A DNA stretch of 64,000 bases from Calliopum simillimum (taxonomy: Eukaryota > Arthropoda > Insecta > Diptera > Lauxaniidae). Below the pieces are notes generated by a model. The model searched no databases, was not told the origin of the DNA, and worked only from the letters and a program-made list of their open reading frames with translations. Location of the stretch: contig OX638371.1 in the NCBI GenBank assembly GCA_951812925.1, forward strand, positions 84,081,697 through 84,145,696, written 5' to 3'. Of the stretch, positions 10,414 through 21,674 are shown piece by piece; the stretch's first letter is position 1, and the number at the start of each line of letters is the position of its first letter. Both the position numbers and the translations under genes were made by a program.

Positions 10414-13400
10414 GAAGCTCCTGTATTAAAAAAATATACGTATTAAGGTCTAGTAATCTATAAGGATTCAATAATACAAGGCTAAATTGTCAAATTAAAA
10501 ATTTCGGTTTATTGAATCGGAGTTTAATATTCAAATTATATAGTATACAATTCGAAATCCTAAATATCAATTACACTATCCCACACGAAAAAAACTTTTG
10601 TGTTCTCACATAGCACATTGTGTTTGGCATTTTAAATAATCACCCCTACCCCCAATTGTCGCTTTTATTTCGGTTTTAAGGCGTGTTATAGTGTTATGTC
10701 AGTACATGTCACTATCAAGCATTTCTACGTTTTTATACCCATACATTTTTCATCAGAAATTGTTTAAGTTAAGCGAAACTTTTCTGCCACATACCTGCTT
10801 TTTTCTGATTTCTTGACGTTTTTTTTCACCATAATTTATAATTGAATAGACCACAGTATAGATAGTTGGTTCGTTGTTGGTTCTGGTACGTAATATTACT
10901 ATGGTAGCAAACCATATTGCTTCTTTTCGCGAGTGATTTTGAAGGACATCTTCTTGTACCATCTACGTAGCATTATTATGGCAGCGAACCAAAGACTTTC
11001 ATAAAAATGGGAATTATTTGTTTTTGTGGCTTTATTTCGCCGATGCTTACGAAGACTATCTCTTCTTTAAATGCGGCGAAGAAAATCATTTTTTTCAAAC
11101 TGAGGCGAAAAATATCTTTTTTGTGCGAATGCGGACAAGAAAATCACTTTTTACAAAATGCGGCGAAGAAAATCTCTTTTTACAAAATACGGCAAAGAAA
11201 ATCATTTTACAAAATGCGGCGAAGAAAATCACTTTTTTAAAAATGTTTATTTTCGTAACTCGTCGAAAAAGTATTCACTAAATAAAGAGATTTTCTTCGC
11301 CGCATTTTGTAAAATGATTTTCTTTGCCGTATTTTGTAAAAAGAGATTTTCTTCGCCGCATTTTGTAAAAAGTGATTTTCTTCGCCTCATTTTGTAAAAA
11401 GTGATTTTCTTGTCCGCATCTTGTAAAAATTGATTTATTTGTCCGCATTCGCACAAAAAAGATATTTTTCGCCTCAGTTTGAAAAAAATGATTTTCTTCG
11501 CCGCAACTTTCGATTGGATATTTCACTACAAAATTGTGAGTGTTAATATTTGGACGTTATTTACAAAAAAAGTAAAAGTTTTTCACATGTTATCAGTAAA
11601 AAAATTAGAACACTTACAAGGATAATCAACGGAAATATCTTTATCAATAGCTGTTTACGTAAATCATTGATAATAGGTCAAATATGCAAGGCCGGTATAC
11701 ATCTACATTAGCAGGTCAAATTGTCGCATCCGGGTATTGACTAGGGTAGTGCGGGGTTGTCAAGCCCGTGAAATATGGCAATATAATGTATATTTCTTCT
11801 TTTTTTTGTGGCTTGTTTAGTAAGAAGTCATAAATTGCAGGAATTTGAATATGGTTTTTCTTCTGATACTGTAAATTTCTTCTGATATTCTTTAAGTTAT
11901 AGTTAACATCTTTAGTTATTTTTTTTTAAATATGCCAGATTTCCCCTGCACGTTTACTTTTGTAATGAATTAATTTTGGGTATCTAAAAATTTGAGCAAA
12001 AAGAAATAAAAAATTAATAAATAATATTATTAACAGAATAATTTTTAGTGAAAAATTCATTAAGAAATATGAGATTATGTTTTACAAAATATTTTTTATC
12101 AGCAAGCGATATTTTAAACATCGTTTCCTTTAAAAAAAAAAAAAAAAATTTCGCACGAAACAATAACTTGAACAATAAGCTGTTGTAAAGGATTATTAAA
12201 ATATAGGGAATTGGCTCCCCACGATTTGCTTCAATTTAACATGAACCTCAGAAGACAGTTTACTACACTTGCTATAAATTTGATTTGTACAAATATCAAT
12301 ATGATGTGGAGAAGGTTTATTTTGGAGAGGAAATCCTGTACAATACGCATGTAGTGACCTAAGCAAGAAAATTTGCAAGGCCTACCGCTGGAGAATAGCC
12401 CAGCTTAAAATTTCAAAGTTGAATCTAAGAAATTAGAAAAGAAAGCCATGGAGAAACATTTGTGAAGGCCTTAAAGACAATATGGGTGTCACATTAATGA
12501 TATAAGACTATAAGTTGAATATGCAAAATATTTCATGGATTATGCTTCGAAAATGTGGTTCGCCTCCACACTTCTACTTTCGATAATCATCAAATCGCTC
12601 ATTTACTTCAAGAACGGCATAACTCAAAAAAAAAAAAAAAAAAAACGCAAATTTTCATGCTCCATATTCTGTATAAATTTCATATAAATATCTCTTACGG
12701 TCACCGTTTAAGAACAGAATAACTTTTTCAATTGAAAACTTTAAACGTATTTTCTGCAAAATCGAGTTTTTTGACTTGTGCCGTTCTTGAAGTACAATAA
12801 ATGAGCGATATCATCATTATATAAATAGGCAAACGAAATCGGTTCAGTCCCTTAAGCTGAACATATTTGCTTGTTTTTTTTTCTTGTTTGAAAGGTTGTG
12901 AAGAGGAGCAGTGCACAAGATTTTCGTTTTTTTCTAAAGTGGGCGTTGCCATGTCTATAAATAGAAAAAAAATGCAATCACGGCTAAACTGCTGCATCGA
13001 TTTTTATGAAATTTGATATGGAGATAGGGTTATCTAAGGAGCGTTGAATGTTTTCAAGTAACGACTGTAAAGACAATGACCCAAAGAAGCCATCATCGTT
13101 GAATTACTGAATTACTATAAAGATTGCGTTCAAATCATCTGGCTTTAATTGGAAGCTTCTTATGTAGGATGAAGTGACAGAAAATTTCAAAAGCCAAAGA
13201 CGCGTTTGCTAAGCTTAGTGGGCCCACTCTTCAAAGCCACGCAACAATGTTTCCGTCATGCTATTGAGTGCAATGTGATAGTTTAAGTCAAAAAGTTCAT
13301 TGCAAAAAGGTAAACAAGAATCGAGTAAAACACCTAAAAATTATGCCTGCCTTCAAGATTTCAATAGTCAGATTGTTGGAAAAGAAAATCCAAAAAATCG

Positions 13401-13815
13401 TGGAGAGTTTGAAGTCATCGCAATGGATTACATTCGATGACAATCGTTTCTTTTAGGCTATAATTCTATAAGTACGATACAGCGATCCTTGTCACGGAGA
13501 AGTCATTCTGACATAACACTACCAGAAAGCCCTGTAAGATATAGCTAAAGAAAATATAAGAAATATAAGGTCCAACATCCAGGTTAAAAAGTTTAATAAA
13601 ACATAAATAAGCATATGATTATGACGAGTTCTAGGAAGTTTCAAAAAGCCGCATTATTTTCCGTTAAATAAAGCTATGTTTCCTTGCTTCGAATTTGTTT
13701 TTTACCAACCTTCAAAATATATCATATATCTTAATCAAATAATAACTGTGACCATTGCCAATAACAAAATAGCAAAAGAATTTTGTGCAAGTTCACTTGA
13801 TGACTTCGTACTTAC
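10414..13815. other. Non-coding stretch inside the presumed third intron of pyruvate carboxylase
   Basis: No carboxyltransferase or biotinyl-domain exon can be found here although the pyruvate carboxylase donor at 13816 points this way. The stretch contains a foldback repeat at 11040-11515 and a small inverted repeat (CGCTCATTTACTTCAAGAAC at about 12596, facing CTTGAAGTACAATAAATGAGCG at about 12790). It also holds poly-A tracts and a segment at 12940-13060 (AAATTTGATATGGAGATAGG) resembling dispersed fly repeats. Otherwise I see nothing. Confidence 0.5.
11040..11515. repeat. Palindrome made of about 30-bp GCGGCGAAGAAAATC repeats
   Basis: The left half (about 11070-11240) carries six direct copies of a unit like GCGGCGAAGAAAATCNNTTT with a TTACAAAAT tail. 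The right half (11285-11505) carries the same units in reverse orientation. Variant units match in mirrored order, including GCGGACAAGAAAATC and the TCAAACTGAGGCGAAAAATA block near both outer ends. The centre is near 11265. The whole can fold into one long hairpin. Open frames here are by-products of the repeat. Confidence 0.85.
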
Positions 13816-16800
13816 CTAGTGGCACAATGGGTACATGAGGAAATACTTCAGCCAGCTTTAGACCAGTTGCTAATGGTGTCTGTGGTCCATTAACCAATAC
13901 TTCGCCAATGTAGTTTAACAGTTTTTGCGCACGATTTTGCGAATGACGGAATTTAAACAGCTGTGGATGCTCATCAATAAAATAGGTGTCAAGAACACCA
14001 TGCAAGAATTTTTGATTTTCCAGCACATTCAAGAGGAAAGGTATATTCGTTTTAACACCACGAATACGAAACTCGCGCAGAGCACGATTCATTTTCGATG
14101 CAGAACTTTGTAAGTCACTAGCATGTGATATGATTTTTACTAGTAAAGAATCATAGTATGGTGAAATGATCGGTCCAGCAAAAGCCGAAGCACTGTCCAG
14201 GCGTATACCTTCGCCCGAGCGAAAAACTTCTAAGCGACCAGTGCTGGGTTGGAAATCATTTGCTGGATCTTCAGTTGTAACACGGCACTGTATGGCATAA
14301 CCGCGTGGTTGTATATTTTCCTGGGTGTAACCTAATTCGGGCAAAGTCATGCCTTCTGCGACACGTATCTGAGATTGCACCAAATCTATGCCTGTTATTT
14401 CTTCTGTTACCGTATGCTCGACTTGTAATCTGAAAGCGTAAATTGTTATGAGTTGCATCTAGACTTTTGTGGGGCCAAAAACTAAAATTGCGCAAAATCC
14501 AACAAAAAGCAAGTGATATACTTATAAAGCGCCTAGAATTTCATAATATTCCAATAATTCTTAAACTTACCTTGCATTCACTTCAATAAAGTAAAAGTTT
14601 CCAGATTCATCACATAAATATTCAACAGTACCGGCATTTTCATATCCTACATGTCGTGCCAAACGTACCGCCGCTTCGGTCATTTTATCTCTAACTTCTG
14701 TTGCTAGACGTGGCGCTGGGGCAATTTCAACAACCTTTTGATGACGACGCTGTATAGAACAATCACGTTCAAACAAATGCACTACATTGCCAGCCTTGTC
14801 ACCGAGTAGCTGCACCTCGATGTGACGTGGACGTTCAATAAATTTCTCAATAAACATAGCACCATTGCCGAAAGCTGCCTTTGCTTCTGAACTGGCACGT
14901 TGAAATAATTCCTCTACTTCATCCATGCCACGTCCACCACCACCATATGCGGCCTTAAATATCACCGGTAGACCATGTTTCTTACAGAATTCCATGGCTT
15001 CCTCTTTAGTTGTAACCGGGCCATCAGTACCAGGTACAATTGGTACACCTGCTTCAATGGCAGCAACACGTGCTGCCACTTTATCACCCATTTGTTGGAC
15101 CACCTTCGGTGAGGGACCAATGAATCGAAGACCAGCGTCGATAACGGCTTGTGCAAAATCAGAACGTTCCGAAAGGAAACCATAACCAGGATGCACAGCA
15201 TCAATATCGTTCTCCTTACAGACGCGTATGATTTCTGGAATGCTTAAATATGCCTCCACTGGTGGTAGTCCTTTGCCAACTAAATATGATTCATCGGCTT
15301 TCTGACGATGCATGTGCATCTTATCCTGTTCCGAATAGATGGCGACCGATTTAATGCCCAATTCCCTACAGGCACGGAAGACACGTATAGCGATTTCACC
15401 ACGATTGGCAACGAGTACCGAACTTATCGGTTTATATTCAACCTGTTGGGTGAAAAAATAAAGAAGTTTGTATGCAATACTGACCATTGAAAAGGATAAG
15501 TTAACTCTAGCTTGTCTTCAGTAGAGGAGGAAAGCCATGAAGAGAATGCTATATATAAGATATAGAGGAAAATAAAGGGACGGACTAGTTTTTTCCAATT
15601 AAATTAAAATTAATGCATTTTTTATTTCAGTTTTCGGGTCATTGGACTTTGAATAATTGTCGACCAAACAAGTCAATCCCGACTAAAACCTCAGACATGA
15701 AGCCATTCGAGTACCGCGCTATTATAAATGACCATGTAAGGAAAATCAGTTCAAACTATACTTAGAGAGATATCATGGTATACAAGTTGTATAACCTCTC
15801 TAAGCAAAGCAGGTATTCACTTGAAGACGACGCACAGCCAGGACCCAAAAATTAATATTGGACAATGGACAGCTCGCAGTAATGGTTGGAGTATCAGACA
15901 CAACCATTTTTAAAATTCTTCACGATAACTTTGGCATGACTAAAGTTAGCGCAAGATGAATGCCGAAAATGCTCACGAAGCCTAAAAAAAGGCGCTTGCA
16001 GTATTCTAGTAGTGAAGACAGAGTTGGAGGATTGGCTCGAACTATTACTGAGGATGAAACTTGAGTTCATCATTATGAATACAAAAAGGAGCCAATAAAG
16101 TGGCACAAAAAAGGAGTCACAGTCAGCTGGAAAAATCATGACGACAGCCTTTTGAGTCTCAGAAGGGATCCTGTTTCCCTCTATCTTTGTAATTGATCAA
16201 TAGGATCCCTTCTGAGACTCAAAAGGCTGTCGTCATGATTTTTCCAGCTGACTGTGACTCCTTTTTTGTGCCACTTTATTGGCTCCGAAGAACACAACGC
16301 TTCAATCTTAGATTAGTTCAAGGAATCCGTCAGAGAAAAAAGAATAGGGAAATTTCCCAAACGTGTTCTTCTTCTGTACAAGAGCACTCCTGTTCACAAG
16401 AGCCCTGTTGCGAAGGCCAACCTGCAGAAGGTGCGCTTCGAAATTTTGGCTCACTCACCTTACAGTTCTGACCAGGCTCGCAGCGGTTATTATCTATCTT
16501 ATTTATATGTAGATGAATATTGTGTCAACCGAACACCTTCCAAGTTGTGGAGGGAGCTGGCAAAGCGATTTGGAAAAAGGTAAATTTGATTTGGATAAAG
16601 TTTATTCAGAAGGAAAAGGTTCATTTTGATTTGAAAAAAGATCAATATGATTTAAAAAAGGTTTAACTTGTAAAGGAAAACTTATATTCTAGAATTTGTT
16701 TTTAGCTACATCATTAGGATCTGGATATTATTTAGAAAATGACAAGCAATAGCCTGCCTTAAGTTTGTTTGGATCAGATTTTTTCTGAAACCCTTAAGGA

Positions 16801-17481
16801 TTTATGAAAAACAAACAAGCATAACGGATAATGAAAGTCAAAAAGTTCGAAAAGTATCGAAATGCTATGGATAAAAGTAGGAGAAAATTCGATAAATGTT
16901 AAATGACTTGAAAACATATTGCAAAAGTCGAAAATTTATTGAAAAACTTAAATAAAATATATGGCATTCGGTCCCTGTGAACATCAGATTTTTTACTATA
17001 CACCCAAGGTATATTCACTTTGTCCTTCCGTTTGTAACGCAGAGAAAGAGGCATGCCAGGTATAGAAAAGTATAGTATATTCTTGATCAGAATTAGGACA
17101 AGATGGCGTGGCACCTCCCATTTAATCAAAAGTTTCAAAATGCTATACTGAAAACAGTTTTTGAGATAATCCAAGCAAATATCACTCAAACACTATGAAC
17201 AGTACATGCAAGCTCTGCGAAAAAACTAGATGGACTCGGACAAGAGGGCGTGGCACCTCCAGTAAACAAAACAATTTTTAGAAATAAAAGAGTTTCGAAA
17301 GAGCGATTTACATTCACAAGTAACTTAAACTCAATTTTTTTCATCTTCAAATGAAACATACCTGACTGGAGTATGCTTTTTTACTGAGCAGAAAAACTCG
17401 TACACGTGGCGTCGTCTGTCGGAGAGTTTTGAAAGCTGTGTGAGCTACGGGAATAAACATCTTCGTTATTGAAGCTTGTAG
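13816..17481 (-). CDS. PCB: Pyruvate carboxylase, N-terminal part (3 coding exons; carboxyltransferase and biotin domains missing)
   Basis: Exons 17481-17362 (ATG at 17460), 15442-14571 and 14429-13816 join in phase to about 528 residues; the whole enzyme is near 1,180. Residues 1-33 are basic and hydroxylated ([15 protein letters not shown]..., ending AYSSQ), fitting a mitochondrial presequence. The biotin carboxylase domain follows: [26 protein letters not shown], the ATP-grasp loop [41 protein letters not shown] and [20 protein letters not shown]. The enzyme makes oxaloacetate from pyruvate in mitochondria. Oddities: after GGGGRGM (near 14924) about six residues expected in all homologs (RVV...M) are absent, and [10 protein letters not shown] (near 14210) lacks two residues of GEGMGIRLD. 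The last donor (GTAAGT) is intact, but no following exon is found down to position 1. A 5' UTR exon must lie above 17481. Confidence 0.85.
15840..16490 (+). mobile_element. Degenerate mariner-like transposase remnant
   Basis: In the plus strand, [28 protein letters not shown] then [18 protein letters not shown] and IKWHKKG match the centre of mariner transposases. TEDETWVHHYE contains the first catalytic aspartate; the W codon is TGA here. After a perfect inverted repeat, [20 protein letters not shown], a [12 protein letters not shown] block and SGYYL match the C-terminal part (usual: HDNAPVH, PHPPYSPD, YLF). Stops and indels rule out activity. The terminal inverted repeats are not recognisable. 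Confidence 0.75.
16088..16286. repeat. Perfect 85-bp inverted repeat inside the mariner remnant
   Basis: Arm 16088-16172 is the exact reverse complement of 16202-16286, separated by a 29-base loop. The arms include part of the transposase (EPIKWHKKG...). Absence of a single mismatch in otherwise decayed sequence suggests a recent event or an artefact. Confidence 0.9.
16995..17280. repeat. Dispersed fly repeat (copy 1)
   Basis: Shares GGTATATTCACTTTGTCCTT then CCGTTTGTAACGCAGAGAA, ACAAGANGGCGTGGCACCTC and TTTTTGAGATAATCCAA with the longer copy at 55218-55850. The start is decayed (ATACACCCAAGG for ATACCCTACACCCAGG) and the end is missing. Confidence 0.8.
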
Positions 17482-18373
17482 CTGTAAACAGAAAAGAAAA
17501 TTTATTTTTTGTATTTAAATTGAAAAAACTTTGCAATCAAATGAAAATGAAGCTTTAACTTACAGTGTCTTAGAGATACTTAATTTAGTGTTTGGATGAT
17601 TCTAAAGCGTCTTTCATGTATATGCTACAACTGCAATGAAAAGAAATAATTTTTTTTATCGATTATTTAAGAATTTAATATCAAAAAATAATATTGTTAG
17701 GTACTTAAGTTATTTTTTGCAATAATTTTAAATGATTCAGGCTTAAATGCATCTGCGTGTACCTTAACAACAAATGAAACGAATAATTTGTATGCTCAAG
17801 CAACGCACGTAATGCATGAACAGTCTCGAAAGCCTAAATGGTTTTTTTTCGCCTGTACACTAGTAACGATTTTTAAAATTACTAAGGTTATCGTTTCTAG
17901 ATTAAAAAGTAAATGCAAGGTTAATTTTTTGATGTTTTTGTTGTTGTCGTTAGACTGTTCACAAGTTAATAACATTGCATTTTTTTTTTCTTCTATCAAA
18001 TCAATGTAAATGAAAGTCATTGCGAACATTCAACATTTTAAAGTTTAAATTGTTTAAATATAATTTTTTATGGCCTATAGTTACTGTATTTTATTAAAAA
18101 GTTTTGCAAAATTATATGTTAAAAATAAAATCACATTAGCATTCGTCATTACTGTACTGTTCAAAGGGTTCCAAAGGTGTTGATTAAAGGCGTATAGTCT
18201 CGAAAAACACCAAAAATTCGATTATCGAATAAAACCGTAACAATAGTACAAAAGTCGGCGAATTCGAATGGTACCAAGAATGTGGAAAAATAACGATTGT
18301 GCTAAGGAGCAATGCAAAAATCAATAAAACTGAAATATTTCAAAAAACGTCGAAAAAGCCCCTAGGCATTATA

Positions 18374-18947
18374 CACAGGTTTACAAAAAAAATAAATGTC
18401 ATGGCGTTTTGACTGGACTATGTGTTTCCTAGGGACTTTGACGTTCTGAATCCGAATCCGGGGTCCGTTTTTTTCCAGAACGTCTTAGAAAAAAGATTTC
18501 AAGGTCATATGGAGGACAAAAAGGTCATATGTCGTTTAGTGATAAATTCGCAAAAATTCTCAAACTAATTTTATATCATTAAATTCTTAGTCCTTAAAAA
18601 GTATATGTTATCAAAAAGGGTCTCTCGGATTTAGTTTTGTTGTTGTTGTTGTTAATGTATTTGTTGTATCCGAAACTAGGTTTGGTAGACCCTTTTTTAT
18701 CACATATTCTTTTTAAGGGCTATGAATTCAATGATAAAAAATTGGTTTCAGAATTTTAGCGAATTTATCACTTAACGACACATGAATCCCATTTTGACTT
18801 CCATATGACCTTGAAATGTTTTTTCTCAGACGTTCTGGAAAAAAAAAAACGGACCCTGGATTCGGATTCAGGACGTCAAAGTCCCTAGGAAGCACATAGT
18901 CTAGTGAAAACGCCATGACATTTATTTTTTTTGTAAACCTGTGTTAT
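18374..18947. repeat. Foldback element of about 570 bp
   Basis: ACAGGTTTACAAAAAAAATA followed by AATGTCATGGCGTTTT at 18376 is mirrored by AAAACGCCATGACATTTATT then TTTTTTGTAAACCTGTGT ending near 18946. Inner segments also pair: CCTAGGGACTTTGACG with CGTCAAAGTCCCTAGG, and AAAGGGTCT with AGACCCTTT. The centre is near 18655 with a GTTGTTGTTGTTGTT spacer. No coding sequence. The arms are about 85-90 percent alike by eye. Confidence 0.85.
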
Positions 18948-19424
18948 TCGAAAAGTATCAAAAAATTGTCCACGAGTATCGAATAACGTCGATAAAATAC
19001 CGAGTTTTATCGTAATAATGGAAAATATTATAAACAGGACTATTCTGTAGTCCGTGCGATTTCAATTACTTTTCATTTCAAAAGCTATTCTTTCGATGAG
19101 AGCTGAACGAGAATGCACTATTTTTTACATGTAAGAGCAAGATATACAATAAAACTTTTATTGAGCAACACGATAAAGAGCACAAAAAAGTTTAAAATTG
19201 ATGGGTTTGGCGAATAAGAAAAACGTTACAAAAATTGAAAAAAAAGGAAAAGTAAAGAAGCAGCACTCCTGATACGAAATTTCAATGAAATTGAAGAGTT
19301 GGTTCTAGATAAATAAGTAAAAGAATTATTTACTCTGTCTGAAGATGGAAAAAGCTGTTTTCTGGCTTGTGGCGTAGCCAATAGGACTCTTAATTTCCGA
19401 GTTATGATCCTTTGAAGAGAAAGT

Positions 19425-19545
19425 ATTTCAGCCCCCACACAAAGGATGAAATATTTTGGTTGCGTGGCATCACCCATTTTGAGAATTTTTGGACATAAAT
19501 CGGTTTTTTTTCACTTATACAAATTCGTCCTTTGTATGGGGCTGA
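19425..19545. repeat. Small inverted repeat
   Basis: AAAGTATTTCAGCCCCCACACAAAGGAT at about 19420 faces TCCTTTGTATGGGGCTGAAATACCTT near 19525. It is an imperfect hairpin of about 125 bases, without coding potential. Confidence 0.65.
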
Positions 19546-21538
19546 AATACCTTATTTTTAATGCAGTCAGAGCCCTATTGAAAAAGTTTGAAGATATATT
19601 TTTATGAGGATGGCTGTGGCTATTCGATGCCATTAATAAAAAAGAATATCGTTTTGTCCTGTAGCCACGCTATAAGACTGAACGCATCATTTTCTTCAAC
19701 TTTAAGCATGGATATTTCGAAATCCTGCTGGTATAATGACAATTCTTCTGATGATGACGGATTCAACGTCAAAGAGTACATAAGACTGCATATAAGAAAA
19801 AAATGTTCATTCATTGATTTGGTCTATTTTTGTTTTTTTCTATAAAAATTTATTAATGATGCAATTTCAGATACATGCCGTATATCAAATGAAAGGAAAT
19901 AAATTAGGCTTCCTAACTTTGTTATTAAAATTAAAGGTTAATAACACATTCTTTTGGAAACTTGTCATATCTCGAAAACTATCACTCAAATTGAAAAGCT
20001 TTGCAGGGCAATTATATAGCCCAGTAAAATACCTTTCATGACACATTTTTGAAATCCATAAAGGGGTTCCCAACTTATATCGATTTTTATAAAAGATATA
20101 TCCCGATGGCTCCGAAAGTAGATGCGCTCAGAGGTTGTTGTTGTAATTAATTCCCAGAGAAAAAAAAAAAAAAAAAAAAAACCAAGTCGGACATGTAAAA
20201 TTGGTCCGAACCTTCTACCCTTTTTGAAAAGAAATTAACAAACTCTAAACTTCGATATCCACAAACTTGAGTTTTTCATCTGACGATCTCTAAACGCCAT
20301 AATCCACTCAATTTTTGGAATTTGCGAACATCTACATCTTCGAATCAATGGATTCTTTTGATTGTTGTTTTACTAAATATCCACAATTTGTAATTTTGTT
20401 AGACTATTTTTCCAAATAAAAATGGCAAGTGGGTAAGAAATTGTTTTTTTATTCTAAACATATAATTTTGCTTGGCTGGAAAGATTTGACTAACGAGTAG
20501 ACAGCCAATTCGCTACTTTGAATTTACCGCATTTTGGCGCCATTTGCGGCTTGGGTTGCAAATATACCAAAATAAAAAAATTTTACTTTTTGCTGTAAAA
20601 CTAAGCCGCCCAAGCTATATTATAACAAATTTTAATTATTATTAATATCAACCGGTTTTTGGAAAAATTTAACACCGAGTAATATGAAAAAAACATGGCC
20701 AATTTTGGAAAAAAAAAACCCAACTTGAATTACATAAATCTATAATTTAGAATAAATGCAGACGTATTTTTTTTAATAAAATAAAAACTTACTCAAAATT
20801 ATTAAATTATATTTAAAAATTCGAAAAACTTTACTTTACTAGCACTTTTATTCAACCTCTGCAAACCAAGCGACCATTTTCTTGCTTTATCAAATGTAAA
20901 AATGTAAGCTTCTTACGGCGTTGCCAAGGTGTGTTAATTTTAGCTGTCAAAAATAAAGTACGGCTGCGGAAATGGATGTTTCGATATGGCGGTCGCACAT
21001 GCACAGGGTTGCCAGAATTTTTTACCGCAAGGCGCACCAACTACATTGAAAAAGCGCAAGTTTTTTGGAAAAATCGCCCAATTTTATTTATGTTTTAAAA
21101 ATAACTTTTTGTTAATGTGTTTTTTTTTTAAATTTTGAACAAGGGTTGTATTCATTCAATAATTTGCATGCATCATATGTATTGCAAATAACATTACATG
21201 TTGGTCTTCAAGGATTTAGCACTGGAAATTTCCTACAAAATTACGTAAAAAATATCTCTATCCCTTTCTATCTTCTGTCTGTAAGTGTCGTGTGAGTTCG
21301 CACTGTGCAAACTTAAATTCATCAATATTCAGCGATGCCAACTTCGTCAAGTAGTGCTGGTTCACACGACAAACTAAATTGTCGGGCGATAGTTTTGCAT
21401 ATATATTTTTTTGAAAATTTATATGTAGTTAATGTTTTCACAAAACAAGTCACATATTTATCATTTATTTTTTAATTTCTTTATACTATATTCACACTTG
21501 CCTGATTAACCAGATGAAAATTAATTTCATCATTTAAG

Positions 21539-21674
21539 TGCTGGTTCACACGACAAACTAAACTGTCGGGCGATAGTACTATTTTTAGGCAAGCGGTGGA
21601 AAGCGGTCCCTCCGTTTGACTACAAAAAATACTATCGCCCGACAGTTTAGTTTGTCGTGTGAAACAGCACTAAG
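21539..21674. repeat. MITE with 40-bp terminal inverted repeats
   Basis: AGTGCTGGTTCACACGACAA, then ACTAAACTGTCGGGCGATAGTA at the left is mirrored by TACTATCGCCCGACAGTTTA, then GTTTGTCGTGTGAAACAGCACT at the right. A solo left end of the same element lies at 21352-21400 (AGTGCTGGTTCACACGACAA...GTCGGGCGATAGT). Non-coding. Confidence 0.85.

Larger units (their letters stand above)
15443..17361. other. Pyruvate carboxylase intron 1, filled with transposon remnants
   Basis: This 1.9-kb intron holds a mariner remnant with a perfect inverted repeat, CCAAATC-type repeats near 16560-16680 and a copy of the ATACCCTACAC/GGCGTGGCACCTCC dispersed repeat at 16995-17280. No host exon is visible. Confidence 0.7.

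Noticed and set aside
11007..11526. Several overlapping frames on both strands with repeated K-C-G-E-E-N motifs
   Set aside because: They arise from the palindromic GCGGCGAAGAAAATC repeat; the same peptides occur on both strands.
19226..19845. Open frames on both strands around 19.2-19.8 kb
   Set aside because: They lie in a small inverted repeat and AT-rich DNA, with no splice pairing or family signature.
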